From Heterohyrax brucei (lineage: Eukaryota; Chordata; Mammalia; Hyracoidea; Procaviidae): 64,000 nt of DNA. The stretch is from the NCBI GenBank assembly GCA_028571685.1, contig CM053143.1, positions 160,016,329 to 160,080,328 of the forward strand, read 5' to 3'. The notes beneath the pieces were generated by a model. It did no database searches. It worked only from the letters and a program-made list of their open reading frames with translations, and was not told where the DNA came from. The position numbers and the translations under genes are program-made. Below are positions 33,666-44,010 of the stretch, in pieces (position 1 is the first letter of the stretch; each line of letters begins with the position of its first letter).

Positions 33666-34079
33666 GTTAAGTACAGCATTTTCTTGAATCTAAGATAGTG
33701 ATAAAGGTGAGTAGTTAGTGAATCTGAGGCAGAAGTTTTATAAGCACAAATGCCCTTACAGAACAGGAAGACAATACATGAAATATTAGATCTACGAGCC
33801 AGCACTGTGTGAGTGGCAAAAACTGAGTGGACCAGGAGAGCAAAAGTTTACATATGGAAGGTAGTGACAACTTTAGATAACTTGTGGTAATGTGACTTGA
33901 TCTTCAGAAGAAGCCTGGACAACCAGTCAGTCTATATAGAAATAAGAAAATATTTAAAGAAAAATAATAATTGTAATAATAATAATAACACATTGTCTTT
34001 GACAGCTTCTATGCATTTTCACATTTTCTTTTTTTTTTCCTGTGGACAAAATGTAACATCAGACAGAAAATAATACTGT
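33666..34079. other. Unrecognised DNA
   Basis: Nothing was recognised apart from an (AAT)n-like patch at 33960-33992. Confidence 0.35.
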
Positions 34080-34165
34080 CAAATGAGAGTAAAAGAAATT
34101 AAATGACTTGATAAGAGTTAAGCCTGGGATTCAAATTAAATTCACTGACTTCCCTAATTATAAGC
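34080..34165 (-). repeat. Possible MIR fragment
   Basis: 'gaaattaaatgacttgataa' and 'gcctgggattcaaattaaat' resemble the reversed MIR body ('gttaagtaacttgcccaagg' and 'ggatttgaacccaggc' type sequence). It is short and diverged. Confidence 0.45.
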
Positions 34166-34327
34166 AATCTATCACACAATATTCTTTGGTATGGATGAAA
34201 CTGTACAAATGTTTCTAGATTTGACATATACAGTAACACTAATAACAAGTTGATAGTGTTATTTAAACTTCATCCCTCATGTGTTTCGCATTAATGGGGT
34301 CTAAGACATCTGCAGAGTCCTTAGATT

Positions 34328-34518
34328 GTGAAGATGGCTAGGGTCCTCAGCTACGAACAAAATTTTGGAGTTTCAAGTCCACTCAGAGGCACCTAGGAAG
34401 AAAGGTTTAGCAATATATTGCTTAAACATCATCCACTGAAAATCCTATGGAGCACAGTTCTACTAACAGACAGGGGATCATTGGGAGTCATAACTGAGTG
34501 GATGGCATCTGGTCCTGG
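34328..34518 (+). repeat. AfroSINE, long variant
   Basis: A plus-strand diverged copy: head 'gaagatggctagggtcctca', B-box-like 'gagtttcaagtccactcag', extra internal block, 'ctatggagcacagttctact', 3' part 'tgggagtcataactgagtgg'. Confidence 0.72.
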
Positions 34519-34845
34519 TAGAACACTGGCACAGAAAAACTGTACATGTAGATATAATGAGATACAGCAAGATACCATGGAAGATTCAAGCATGGAATAA
34601 TTTCAAGAGTTACATACATGAAAAAATGTATATGCACAGAAAGAATGAAAACAAAAAAATAAAGATCCTGAGCGACACACTAAAGGAAAATTTCAAATGA
34701 TATCACATACTTTTGTAATGCCAGAAATCCGCTGTTGGGGGTACCTATCTAGTGTGTAACAATCAGAAATTGTAAGTTTATTGGGAAATAAAGAATGACA
34801 TGGGAGTAGGTGGTATTCTCCATATTTTTTTGGCTGAGAAAACGA

Positions 34846-35014
34846 AAAGCCAAACCTGTTGCTGTTAAGTCGATTGTGACTCATAACTACCTTACCAAAC
34901 AGAGTAGAACTGTCCCATAGGGTTTCCAAGAAGTGGCTGGTGGATTCCAGTTGCTGATCTTTTGCTTAGCAGCCTGTTTGTAGCTAAGTTCTTAACCACT
35001 TTGACACTAGCACT
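34846..35014 (-). repeat. AfroSINE
   Basis: A minus-strand copy: 'aaaagccaaacctgttgctg', 'aaacagagtagaactgtccc', 'atagggtttccaagaagtgg', head 'gttcttaaccactttgacac'. A small insertion of 'cctgtttgtagctaa' type sequence lies in the head. Confidence 0.9.
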
Positions 35015-35075
35015 TCTCACTAATGTTAAAGTCAGCAGAACATATTTACATTGCTTCCTTTTATACATACCATGA

Positions 35076-35268
35076 GGTGCCCTGGTGGTGAGATGTTTAA
35101 GTGCTTGGCTGATAATATAAAACTCAGGATCAAATCCATGAGTGGGTCTATGGAAAAAAAGACTAGATGCTCTATTCTTGGGTAGATTACAACCTAGCAA
35201 AATCCATGAGGGCAATTGTACTTTCTCCTATAGATCCTTTTGAGTCACAGCAGACTGAAGGGCACAAA
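35076..35268 (+). repeat. AfroSINE, long variant
   Basis: A plus-strand copy: 'aggtgccctggtggtgagat', 'caggatcaaatccatgagtg', extra internal block, 'tccatgagggcaattgtact', 'ttgagtcacagcagactgaa'. It faces the previous minus-strand SINE head to head. Confidence 0.8.
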
Positions 35269-35570
35269 ACAATATATATCATGAATGGCTTCTGCTTTAT
35301 GAAAATCCTTCTTTTTCATAAGCTTACAGTCTGTGAAAAAGTGCTTTCACGGTTCAAAAGAAATGATCGATTTATGTTCAATAAGAGGGAAGAAGTTTTC
35401 TGAAGTCACTGATAAAGGCAATGATGCAAAGTAGTGGAGATTTGGCACTTAACTGGGACATCAATATTTGTGCTGTACCAGTGAACTTTTAAAAATTTTA
35501 TGAGTCATCCTGTGTAAGAGTCTCAGGAAAGTCCACACAATGAAACACAAATGTCAAATACTTAGCCAGC

Positions 35571-35612
35571 CAGCCAAGTGCCGTCCAGTCGGATCCAACT
35601 CATGGTGACCCA
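35571..35612 (-). repeat. AfroSINE/RTE tail-only fragment
   Basis: Only about 40 bp: 'cagccaagtgccgtccagtc' then 'ggatccaactcatggtgacc'. This is the extreme 3' end of an AfroSINE subfamily on the minus strand, with no body behind it. Confidence 0.75.
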
Positions 35613-35889
35613 ATACTTAGCACAGTATAATAACACAGCTCCTGCTAAATATCAGATGATGAGTAGGATGCTTTAATGGCTTTAGACCATCCCTAAAAAT
35701 GGAACCACTTATTGCTCTAGTAGCTGTTTGATGTACCTCAACTATCAACCTTCTCCAAAGATGTCTCTTGCTGAAGATTGCTGCCTCCTACAAATAATGT
35801 CTCTGTTTTCCATTCCTGGTGTTGCTATAACAGAAAGATTCGTTCTTTGTCAGTAGCCTAGGGCATTCCTAGATTCCTTAGTTTGTAGA
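35613..35889. other. Unrecognised DNA
   Basis: No element was assigned. 'cctggtgttgctataacaga' near 35815 resembles an LTR edge and may be a fragment of the MaLR-like family. Confidence 0.3.
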
Positions 35890-36402
35890 CATCTTAGTTA
35901 TCTATAACAGAATTACCAAAAAAGAATGACTTTAACAAAAATAAGTTCATTCTCCCACAGTCTAGGAGACTAGGAGTCTGAATTCAAGATGGTAGATCCA
36001 GGAGAAAGTATTGCTTTCTCTGCCAGTTGTGGAAGAAAGCTTTTGTCATCAATCTTCCTGTGGTTTCAGAGCTTCTCCGTGTGGAAACCTCAGGTCTGAA
36101 GGACATATTCTGCTCTGATCCCTGCTTTCTTGGCAGTACGAGAACAGCATGCCTCTCTGCTCACTTCTGTTTTACATCTCAAAAGAGATTGGCTAAAGAC
36201 AAAACCTAATCTTATAGATGGAATCCTGCCTGCTTAGCATAACTGCTTCTAATCCTGCCTCATTAACTTCATGGAGGCAGAACTGACAACACATAAGAAA
36301 ATCACATCAGATGACAAAATAGTGGACAATCACTCAATACTGGGAATCATGGACCACCCAGGTTGACAGATGCTATGCAGAAACACAATTCAGTCCATAA
36401 CA
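35890..36402 (-). mobile_element. MaLR-like solo LTR
   Basis: A minus-strand full-length LTR: 'catcttagttatctataaca', 'cccacagtctaggagactag', 'ggaaacctcaggtctgaagg', 'atctcaaaagagattggcta', reversed 5' edge 'cacaattcagtccataaca'. The flanks 'gtaga' (35885-35889) and 'ataga' (36403-36407) match at 4 of 5 bases and fit a 5-bp target duplication. Confidence 0.88.
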
Positions 36403-37163
36403 ATAGATGATACTCACATGGTGTCTCCCCTAATCTCCCACTAGTGTATGCCTATCACTATACTGTGATGCCACTTGAGTCGGTGTCACCTAGTGTGGTG
36501 CCTACATTGTCAGACTATGCAGAATCCTTAGTAGTGTTTATTATTAATTTTAATCATAGAATAATAGGTGACAAAGTTTTAAGTTGCTTAAATATAATAT
36601 TTCTTAGTTTATGTAAATATTAACAACAAAATTGTTTTGTAAAGTCTTTACAATTTATTCTTTTCATTTAATTATTTCATTTTCAAAAAAAGTTACTGAT
36701 TCTATTTCATGAATACTAATTACCATAACATTATGTTAAAACAATAGAGAATTTGATTAAAAAAATCAATGAATATAAAAACACCTGCAGTAACAAAAAT
36801 AATAGAGCATCGTACTTGTAGCTTATGGAGATGAAACCATGTGATTGGAAGCATCATTGTAATCGGGTAATAATGACAAATTTTGAGTGTGTTAGCAGGT
36901 TCAAGAAGTAAACAGCATAGAGTTTTAACCTTATAAGAATATTTGTATATGTAAACTAGGTTTATGAAAAATGTTCTTATTGCTATAACAACAGAAATAT
37001 TTTTATAAAGAATAATAAATTTCTGCTGAAATGCTGCATACAGTTTTATGGAGAGTGATGTGTGTCACCTTTTCTGACAGTGTCACCCAAAGTAGCCCAA
37101 AGTCATCACTCCTCCCTAGTGATGCCACTTTCTCTGTGCCTAATCTGTTGTTTTTGTAGATCA
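36403..37163. other. Unrecognised AT-rich DNA
   Basis: Nothing nameable was seen. The 36540-36780 segment is especially AT-rich. Confidence 0.35.
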
Positions 37164-37198
37164 GAGCCAAGCCAAGTGCCATTGAATCAGAAGTGATT
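37164..37198 (-). repeat. AfroSINE/RTE tail-only fragment
   Basis: 'agagccaagccaagtgccat' then 'tgaatcagaagtg': the minus-strand 3' tail of an AfroSINE subfamily, with no SINE body following. It abuts an LTR piece. Confidence 0.6.
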
Positions 37199-37366
37199 AG
37201 ATTTAGGACCCACCCTACTGGGTATGATCTAATTAATATAACACAGAAAGTCCCATTTTTTTTTTATACTAAGATCACATCCACTGGTATGGAAGTTAAT
37301 ATTCTAACACATATTTTGGGAGGACACATTTTAATTCATAAAAGCCCCTTTTTTGGGTCACCCTAA
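37199..37366 (-). mobile_element. MaLR-type LTR 5' fragment
   Basis: Minus-strand LTR 5' region: 'tttaggacccaccctactgg', 'gatctaattaatataacaca', 'ctaacacatattttgggagg', 'acacattttaattcataa'. This order matches the reversed 5' end of MLT1/MST-like MaLR LTRs. The 3' part of the LTR is missing. Confidence 0.7.
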
Positions 37367-37824
37367 CCATAACAATACTTGAAACATGAATAAAAAGGTC
37401 TGCCTCTTTGACCCCACAAGGAAAATTCTGAAGAGTCATTCATATTTCAGAACATTACATAGCATCAGCTAGGCCCTTGGAAGAGACTGCACTGTGGTCC
37501 AGTGTCTTCTTACCAACTTCACTTTCTCCCCATTCCCAACCTCTTTCTTGTTCTGAGAGAGGTCTCCAAATAACTCCTTGAACAATAATTTCAATCTTAG
37601 AATCTGCATGTTCATGAACTGAATCTGTATAGCCTTAATGTTCCAAACTTCAAGTATATTTTTAAACAAACAAAGTATTTTGAAATATTTTGTTTAGCAT
37701 ATGTTTGGTATATCTTTTCTCCTTTAACTATGCCACTAATGCATGGGGTATTATGCATGATTTTGTGTCTGAGACCATTATTTTATGACTTCAGAATGAT
37801 CTACCTAGACTAAAAGCTTGTTTT
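37367..37824. other. Unrecognised DNA
   Basis: No repeat or exon was recognised. A minus-strand frame at 37469-37669 has no domain that I know. Confidence 0.35.
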
Positions 37825-38013
37825 CAAAACCCATTGCTGTGGTTTCATTCCCACCCATAGCCACCCTGTAGGCAGAGTATATCTGCCCAGTGGATTTTCT
37901 AATGTTAGAATACTTATAGCAGCAGACTGCTAAGTCTTTCCCTTGCTGAGCAATTGGGTTCTTACTGCCTACCATTCAGTTACCAGCCAAAAGTCTAACC
38001 TTGGTTCCACTAT
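37825..38013 (-). repeat. AfroSINE, long variant
   Basis: A minus-strand diverged copy: 'tcaaaacccattgctgtggt', 'atagccaccctgtaggcaga', internal block 'gcagactgctaagtctttcc', head 'gtctaaccttggttccacta'. Confidence 0.75.
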
Positions 38014-38449
38014 GAATTCTTAGCCTACTTTTAACTAGTGATTAATGAATATAAAGTGGTTTTGTAGAATTGTCTTATTTTATGTGATTATAAGGAGTGA
38101 GCACATCATTGTTATCAATTGCTTTGACAACATACGTACACACTCAGAGCATAACATAGAGGCCAGGTGAAAAATTAAAATTAGCCTATTTAAAAACCAA
38201 CAAACAAGAAGCAAACAAAAGCTGGCCTCTCCTATTACAGATACAAACAACACTGGCAGAGGAGGTGGGCAAAATTTAGGTTTTTATCACTAGACCAGGA
38301 TCTTGTTTAGATTTGCCTTCTCTGGGAAGACTTCTTAGATTTTCAAGGCTGTATTAAAAGTCAGTCAAATATAGTCTCAAGGTGTGTCTATACATTGCAG
38401 AGTTTTTATTCCATTTGCTGTCATTTTGGGGTTCATTTTCTTTTCTAAA
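38014..38449. other. Unrecognised DNA
   Basis: No recognised element. Confidence 0.35.
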
Positions 38450-38645
38450 ACTGTCGTTGGGTGCCAGCAAGTTGATTCTGAGGCACAGAGACTCTATATG
38501 ACAGACTAGAGATGCCCCATAAAGTTTCCTAGGCTGTAATGTTTAAGGGAGTAGACTACCAGGTCTTTCCTCTTGAAGAAACTTAGGTGAGTTAGAACCA
38601 CAGACCTTTCATTAGCAGCTGAACTCTTCACTAGTGTACCACCAA
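38450..38645 (-). repeat. AfroSINE, long variant
   Basis: A minus-strand copy: 'actgtcgttgggtgccagca', 'tctatatgacagactagaga', 'gactaccaggtctttcctct', 'gagttagaaccacagacctt', head 'cttcactagtgtaccacc'. Confidence 0.85.
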
Positions 38646-38650
38646 AAAGT

Positions 38651-38814
38651 CAAAGGGCAAACCCAATGCTGTGGAGTAGATTCTGATTCATAGTGACCCT
38701 ACAGGAAAGACTAGAACTGCCCCATAGAGTATCCAATGAGTACCTGGTGGATTTGAACGGCTGAGCTTTTGATTAACAGCCATAGCACTTAACCATTATG
38801 TCATCAAGGTTTCC
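38651..38814 (-). repeat. AfroSINE
   Basis: A minus-strand standard-length copy in tandem with the long variant just before it: 'cccaatgctgtggagtagat', 'gaccctacaggaaagactag', 'ggtggatttgaacggctgag', head 'cacttaaccattatgtcatc'. Confidence 0.92.
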
Positions 38815-39576
38815 ATTGTATGGCCAGGGCTTCCTATGTGTACTAAATAATTATTTGTTGAGCGAAAGCATTTGTAAGAATGGATGACCCGATTTACCAG
38901 TTTATGGTTAAGTGCAGAAGTGAATTGTCTCAATTTTTCAAGCCAATACTTCAGGAAAGAGTTCTCTGTCTTTCCCCCACACTGATTTGTCTCATTCCTT
39001 TAAACATGTATTATGTGAGTTAGGGAAGAAATATCTTTCCATTTTTTTTTTGAATTCTGAAGGTTTAAAACTGATCTTTTTCTTTGTAGAGGTAATATAA
39101 TAGCTACATTATTTATATACAATTCAGTAGTTACAATTATGTAAAGAATCCTGGTTGTGAGGATGTCAGTGACATATTGTATATAAATTTAATCATGACT
39201 GAGTTCTATTTTATTGGTTAGTGTAGTGCATGCTGTTCAACTAAATAAAGGGTATAACTCATGGAAATACTGAGCTGATATTACGAGCAATGAAATGTCA
39301 GCACTGCTGTTCATGAACAGCATACAAAGTACTGCATGATGACTTAGGTATTAGATTTCACTGTACTTGTATAAGTACTATATATTTTTAAACAAGAGAA
39401 TATCAACTTGAAACAGCATTTTACCTGTCATGAAAATTAGTGTATATTTATATTACTAGATTTTAAACAATAGATCAACATTTTATAGATATGAAAATCA
39501 GTGGTGTCTTCCTGCATGTAATGTACAACATGAATTCACACATATACATGGTATGGAATTACATGTATTTTTGTAT
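38815..39576. other. Unrecognised AT-rich DNA
   Basis: No named repeat or gene. Confidence 0.35.
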
Positions 39577-39735
39577 GAAGCCCTAGTGGTACAGTCTTTA
39601 AGAACTACAGCTGCTAACCTCAAGGTTGGCAGTTCTAATCCAGTTACTGCTCAGTGGAAACCCTACAAAGGAGTTCTACTGTGTTCTATATGGTCACTGA
39701 GTTGAAATTCACTTGATGATAGCAGCTTTGGTTTC
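39577..39735 (+). repeat. AfroSINE
   Basis: A plus-strand copy: 'gaagccctagtggtacagtc', 'gttggcagttctaatccagt', 'ggtcactgagttgaaattca', tail 'gctttggtttc'. Confidence 0.9.
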
Positions 39736-39747
39736 TTGGTTTGTTTT

Positions 39748-39888
39748 GTTGACACAGTGGTTAACTGCTTGACTTCTAATCAAAAGGCCAGAAGTTCTAA
39801 ACCACCAGTCACTGACTGAAACCCTATTGGGCAGTACTAGTCTGTGCTGCTGAGTTGCTATTAGTTGGAAATAACTGAACAGTGATAG
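39748..39888 (+). repeat. AfroSINE, head-truncated
   Basis: A plus-strand copy immediately behind the previous one: 'ttgacacagtggttaactgc', 'aatcaaaaggccagaagttc', 'gagttgctattagttggaaa'. The first ~10 bp of the head are absent. A tail-to-head tandem pair. Confidence 0.88.
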
Positions 39889-40077
39889 TTTATCACCCAT
39901 AAAGTATGTTGTTGCTGTTGTGTACCATAGATAATCCATGGCTGAATCACAATAATTAATATTTGTTAAGAACTTGATATATGCAGGACACATATTCCTT
40001 AACATGTGACATGTTATTTCATGTAGTTCTCTAATCAACCATTAGCAGACATACTTTCTCTTTTCATGTCATGGGCC
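39889..40077. other. Unrecognised DNA
   Basis: A short interval without an assigned element. Confidence 0.3.
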
Positions 40078-40112
40078 AAGCCAAGCCAAGTGCCGTCGAG
40101 TTGGATCCAAGG
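40078..40112 (-). repeat. AfroSINE/RTE tail-only fragment
   Basis: 'caagccaagccaagtgccgt' then 'cgagttggatccaa'. Only the last ~34 bp of the SINE/LINE tail on the minus strand are present, and they retain CpGs, so the insertion may be relatively young. Confidence 0.75.
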
Positions 40113-40338
40113 AGAAAAACAAAATACAGAATTGTTGACCCCTTTCCAGCACCATAAGACCAGTGAGAGGATGTGGAACTAACTTTCAAACTCAAAATAT
40201 GGCACATTAGTTTTTATTCTCAAAAGTGTTTATGAACATGGCAACCTAGCGATTAATACATACTTTTTAGTCTTGAAAATTCAAAGATATGTGTACAGAA
40301 GTTATCATTATGATCATTGCAGATAAGAATGTGAGGCC

Positions 40339-40889
40339 TGACAATTATGTTCATAAACTCATCCTAGAAGCAGGGCTGCATACCTCCCTGCTGAATATCA
40401 CTACAGTCACCTTCGAAGTACTCCCCTTGGGAAGCTAGGCACTGATGCCAGCACCTAGTCTACCCTTCAAAGTAATTTTGGGACTCTTTGTGGACTGTCC
40501 ATTAGGGTAGTTGTCGTACTACCCTTGATGTCCTGAATGACATCAACATTTCTTACTTTCAATATTTCCTCTATCTTTGGGTAAAGAAAAAAAGTTATTA
40601 TGAGGGCAAGTCAGGTGATTATGAAGGGTGTTCCAATACAGCCATCTGTTTATTGGCTAAAAACTCCCTCACAGACAACTACACAATTAAATTCGCAAAC
40701 TTGGCCATTTTGCCACTCTGTGTAAAGTCCATTCCAGAAAGAGTTCCAAAATAGCTTTGAAGAGTGGACTAGGTACTGGGATTGATTCATAGCCTCCCAA
40801 GGGGTGTGCTTCGAAGGCAGCTGTAGTGATACTCAGCGATGAAGTACGTATCTCTTAGAACATTAAGTCTGTGGACTTGATTGTTGGAC
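40339..40889 (-). mobile_element. Palindromic mariner-derived element, copy 2
   Basis: The same foldback family as at 11771, in the opposite orientation. The left edge is 'tgacaattatgttcataaac'; the reversed right edge is 'ccaacaatcaagtccacag'. The transposase C-terminal remnant reads on the minus strand between about 40420 and 40660, where 'gatgtcctgaatgacatcaa' and 'ttgggtaaagaaaaaaag' are its reversed coding blocks. An internal 'cacaattaaattcgcaaac' (about 40682-40700) resembles the terminal repeat itself. It carries many disabling changes. Confidence 0.85.
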
Positions 40890-40941
40890 CTCGTATACTG
40901 AGCAGATTTTGAGGAGGATTAGGGATGCATCCAAAAGAAAA

Positions 40942-41098
40942 CTGAAGTTACAGCCAATGAGTCAATTCCAACTCATAGAGACCCTACAGTATGAGCAGAA
41001 GTGCTCAATTTATTTTCCAGTGAGGGACTGGCAGATCTGAACTGCTGACATTTTGATTAGTAGACATACCTCTTGAACACTACATCACCAGGAATGCC
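40942..41098 (-). repeat. AfroSINE
   Basis: A minus-strand copy: 'acagccaatgagtcaattcc', 'gagaccctacagtatgagca', 'ctggcagatctgaactgctg', head 'cttgaacactacatcaccag'. Confidence 0.88.
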
Positions 41099-42189
41099 TA
41101 GAGACAGAAAACTCCTCTGTTTTTGAGAGGTTTATACTTCACTGGACAATTGTAACTTAGAAAATTATTTCTTTTTAGAAAAAAGGGCATGTTCTTAAAA
41201 AAAAATACTTTAAAAATAACCTGACCAGAAATTTGGATATAATGCAGAATTTGAAGTGTCCTTGCCCCAGATCCACTAAATTAAAATCTGCATTTTTACA
41301 GGATACCTAGTTGATTCCTTAAGGTAATGCAGTTTTGAAGAAGATATGCAATATACGTTGCGCTACACTGCATTATAATCTAGCCCTATGATCAATTACT
41401 TAGCTATGTTTTAATTAAATATGCATTATAAGAATATTATCACAATTTTCCTTAACCAAGAGTTCTGTTTATCATTACCAATTGTATCTGGAAAGGGGAG
41501 AATAATAATCTGCTATATAAAATATCAAACTACCGTGAACAAATTTTCAGTTCAGTGTATGTTTGTAGTGAGTAGTCAAAATGTCGTTTTCAAGAAGATT
41601 ATAAAATCAGTATTCTATGTGTGGGTATTTCATTTTATATAATGTCTTCAGAATAATTTTCGTGACCCGTTTTATTTTAATGGTCATTTTGATCTGAGTC
41701 TTTTTCTTTTGGTCTTGATTCAAAGTGTTCAGATGCCCTAGAGTGATTAAATGTTACATCTGTACTATTACTGGAAAGATATGGCTTAAACAAACAAGTC
41801 ACATGATCTGCATTCCCAAACTAGATATACATTTTTAACCATCTTTTTGTAAAATTATCTACAGAGATGAACTATGCAGAGATTTCTCTACGTACATACA
41901 TCTGTGGTATGGGAGAGGATACGCCTGAAAGCATACACAAGATCAATAACTGATAAGTTTAACTAACGTATTACAAAATTAAAAGAATATGTCCACACTC
42001 ATTTAAATGTTAAAACATTAATGTTTCAGTATATAATACACATACTCAAGATAATGTCTTTGCTTGTCAGAGATTACAAAATAGTTTACCATAAAGAAAG
42101 GTGACATATCTGACTAGATGTTCTAATAATAGATAATGTGCAAACTGTATTCTGAGCTCCCAATTGAAATAGAATGACTAAGTAATCAT
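41099..42189. other. Unrecognised AT-rich DNA
   Basis: About 1.1 kb without a recognised repeat. Open frames are short and chance-like. Confidence 0.4.
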
Positions 42190-42395
42190 AACCCAACCCA
42201 CTGTCATTGAGTCTGGTCCGACTCATGGCAGAGGGATAAACACATGGCCTTTGAGTCGGGTCCGACCCAGAGCGACGCTACAGGACAGAGGTGAACTGCC
42301 CCACAGAGTTTCCAAGGAGTGCCTGGCGGACTTGAACTGCTATGCGTTTGGTTAGCAGATGTAGCGCTTCACCCAACGCGCCACAAAGGTTTCCA
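42190..42395 (-). repeat. AfroSINE, CpG-rich, with duplicated 3' part
   Basis: A minus-strand copy that keeps many CpGs ('gagtcgggtccgacccagag', 'acccaacgcgccac'), so it is younger than most here. Its 3' segment occurs twice: 'cattgagtctggtccgactc' (about 42204) and again 'ctttgagtcgggtccgaccc' (about 42251), separated by 'atggcagagggataaacac'. Either one SINE inserted into another's end, or a short tandem duplication happened. Confidence 0.92.
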
Positions 42396-42543
42396 GGTAA
42401 CTCATTATTTCCTCTTAAATGCTTGTTCTTCTTTTTTTCTTTATCCCGCTATCTATTCTTTCTAAGCAGAGTTTGGACTATTTAAGAGCTCTATGTAAAA
42501 TCTCTTAACTCATTTCTTTAATTCATTTTCTCAATTTGAAATA

Positions 42544-42696
42544 ACCGGTGGTGCAATGGGTTAAGTGCTACCACTGCTAACCACGAGCTCGGTAGTTCAT
42601 ATGCACCAGGCGCTCCTTGAATACTCCAGAGGGCAGTTCTACTCTAGGCCCGAGGGTCGCCGAGAGTCGGATCCGACTCCACGGCATTTGGCTGGC
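42544..42696 (+). repeat. AfroSINE, CpG-rich
   Basis: A plus-strand copy: 'accggtggtgcaatgggtta', 'aaccacgagctcggtagttc', 'ggtcgccgagagtcggatcc', 'gactccacggcatttggctg'. High CpG retention marks it as one of the youngest elements in the window. It ends in the 'ttggctgg' tail type rather than 'ggtttggttt'. Confidence 0.93.
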
Positions 42697-42835
42697 AGGA
42701 CAACCATTCATTTGCCGTGCAAATACTAGTGCACGTGAAACCATCATTTTAAATTTTCTCTTTCAATTGGAAAAAAAAAATAATAATAATTTATAGCACC
42801 CTACAACCAGAAGTGAACTATCTAGTTTATCTAAA

Positions 42836-42979
42836 TGCACTGTCATGGAGTGGGGTCACACTCATAGTGACCATAGAGATCAGAGTAGAACTGTCCACAG
42901 AGTTTCCAAGGAGCGTTTGAACTGCTGATCTGTTGGTTAGCAGAGGGAGCACTTAACCCACTACTCTACCAGGGTTTCC
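42836..42979 (-). repeat. AfroSINE with a small internal deletion
   Basis: A minus-strand copy: 'atgcactgtcatggagtggg', 'cagagtagaactgtccacag', 'aggagcgtttgaactgctga', head 'cttaacccactactctacca'. About 10 bp are missing between 'ggagcg' and 'tttgaac'. It is inverted relative to the copy at 42544. Confidence 0.9.
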
Positions 42980-43870
42980 AATAATAAAAATAAACAAACA
43001 ATCAAGTCATGAGCACATTCTACGTTCATGAATCAGGCCTTTGAGATAAATGCAAAGGCAATGTTGGCTACTCCTCAGGTAAAGAGTATCTTTTATTAGG
43101 ATGCCTGCTAGCTTCAATGTAGCTGCATTTTATGTGAATTCAAATTTTTCAGTGAAATGCAGCCAAAAATTATTAGTGACATTTTGAAAAAGTACATTGG
43201 GGGAAGATCTCCAAAGTCATCAAGATTTAATTGTGGGCTCATACCCTATCTCTTCTTACCACATGCTTTTATAAACCTGCTTGTCATTCTCATGCCAAAT
43301 TTGTTTGCCTAGGTAAACCTAATTGTATTATGATCTTTTACTCCTTAGCCACTCACAGTGAGACCTTGTCCACTTCTGAATAAGAGAACTGTTTCTCGGT
43401 TTTCAGGACTATGAATTTTTAACAATCAAACTCACTTGGCAATATTAACCACCAAACTGTTCCTGTTTCAAATATAATGCTTTTTTCAGCTGTCCAATTC
43501 AGGAACTCCACCTTTGCTAAGTACTTCCATATAGTTCTAGACCATGTTGAGTTCCCAGGTCTTGGAACTTTGGTAATACCACAGTGCATGGACCACTGTT
43601 AAGGACAATCATATGCTATTTGTTTTAATTTGTGTCACAACTTAGCTGCTTTGTAAAGTTATTACTTGTCTCCCCCAGACTGATTACAATCTCCAATAAG
43701 AGTTTATTATATTTTATATTGCTCTAAATTTCTTTTTGGTTTACTGTACTATGTACATAATTAGTAACAAATATTTTACATATAAAAACACACCTTATAT
43801 TTAAACAGAGGGAGCTACAGTAATAAAGCACATTATTATAAGGTAACAATATTGTTTGATTTATAGATAT
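42980..43870. other. Unrecognised DNA
   Basis: No recognised repeat or exon. Confidence 0.35.
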
Positions 43871-44010
43871 CTATGAAACTGGATCTGTTACATCCTGTTT
43901 TGTAGATGGTAAACATGAAGGCCAGGAAAGTTAAAGAACTGAATTAAGTTCACATTGCCAGCAAATGGCATAGTTAATAGTCAAATCCAGGCATTCTAAG
44001 TTTATGATTG
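43871..44010 (-). repeat. MIR SINE
   Basis: A minus-strand copy: 'ttttgtagatggtaaacatg', 'aggccaggaaagttaaagaa', 'ttcacattgccagcaaatgg', 'agtcaaatccaggcattcta'. This order corresponds to the reversed MIR body. Confidence 0.75.

Noticed and set aside
39709-40038. 109-codon minus-strand frame
   Set aside because: Half of it lies across two AfroSINEs read antisense; no independent coding evidence.
42190-42979. Regularly spaced similar units suggesting a CRISPR-like or tandem array
   Set aside because: They are independent AfroSINE insertions in different orientations, in a mammalian genome.
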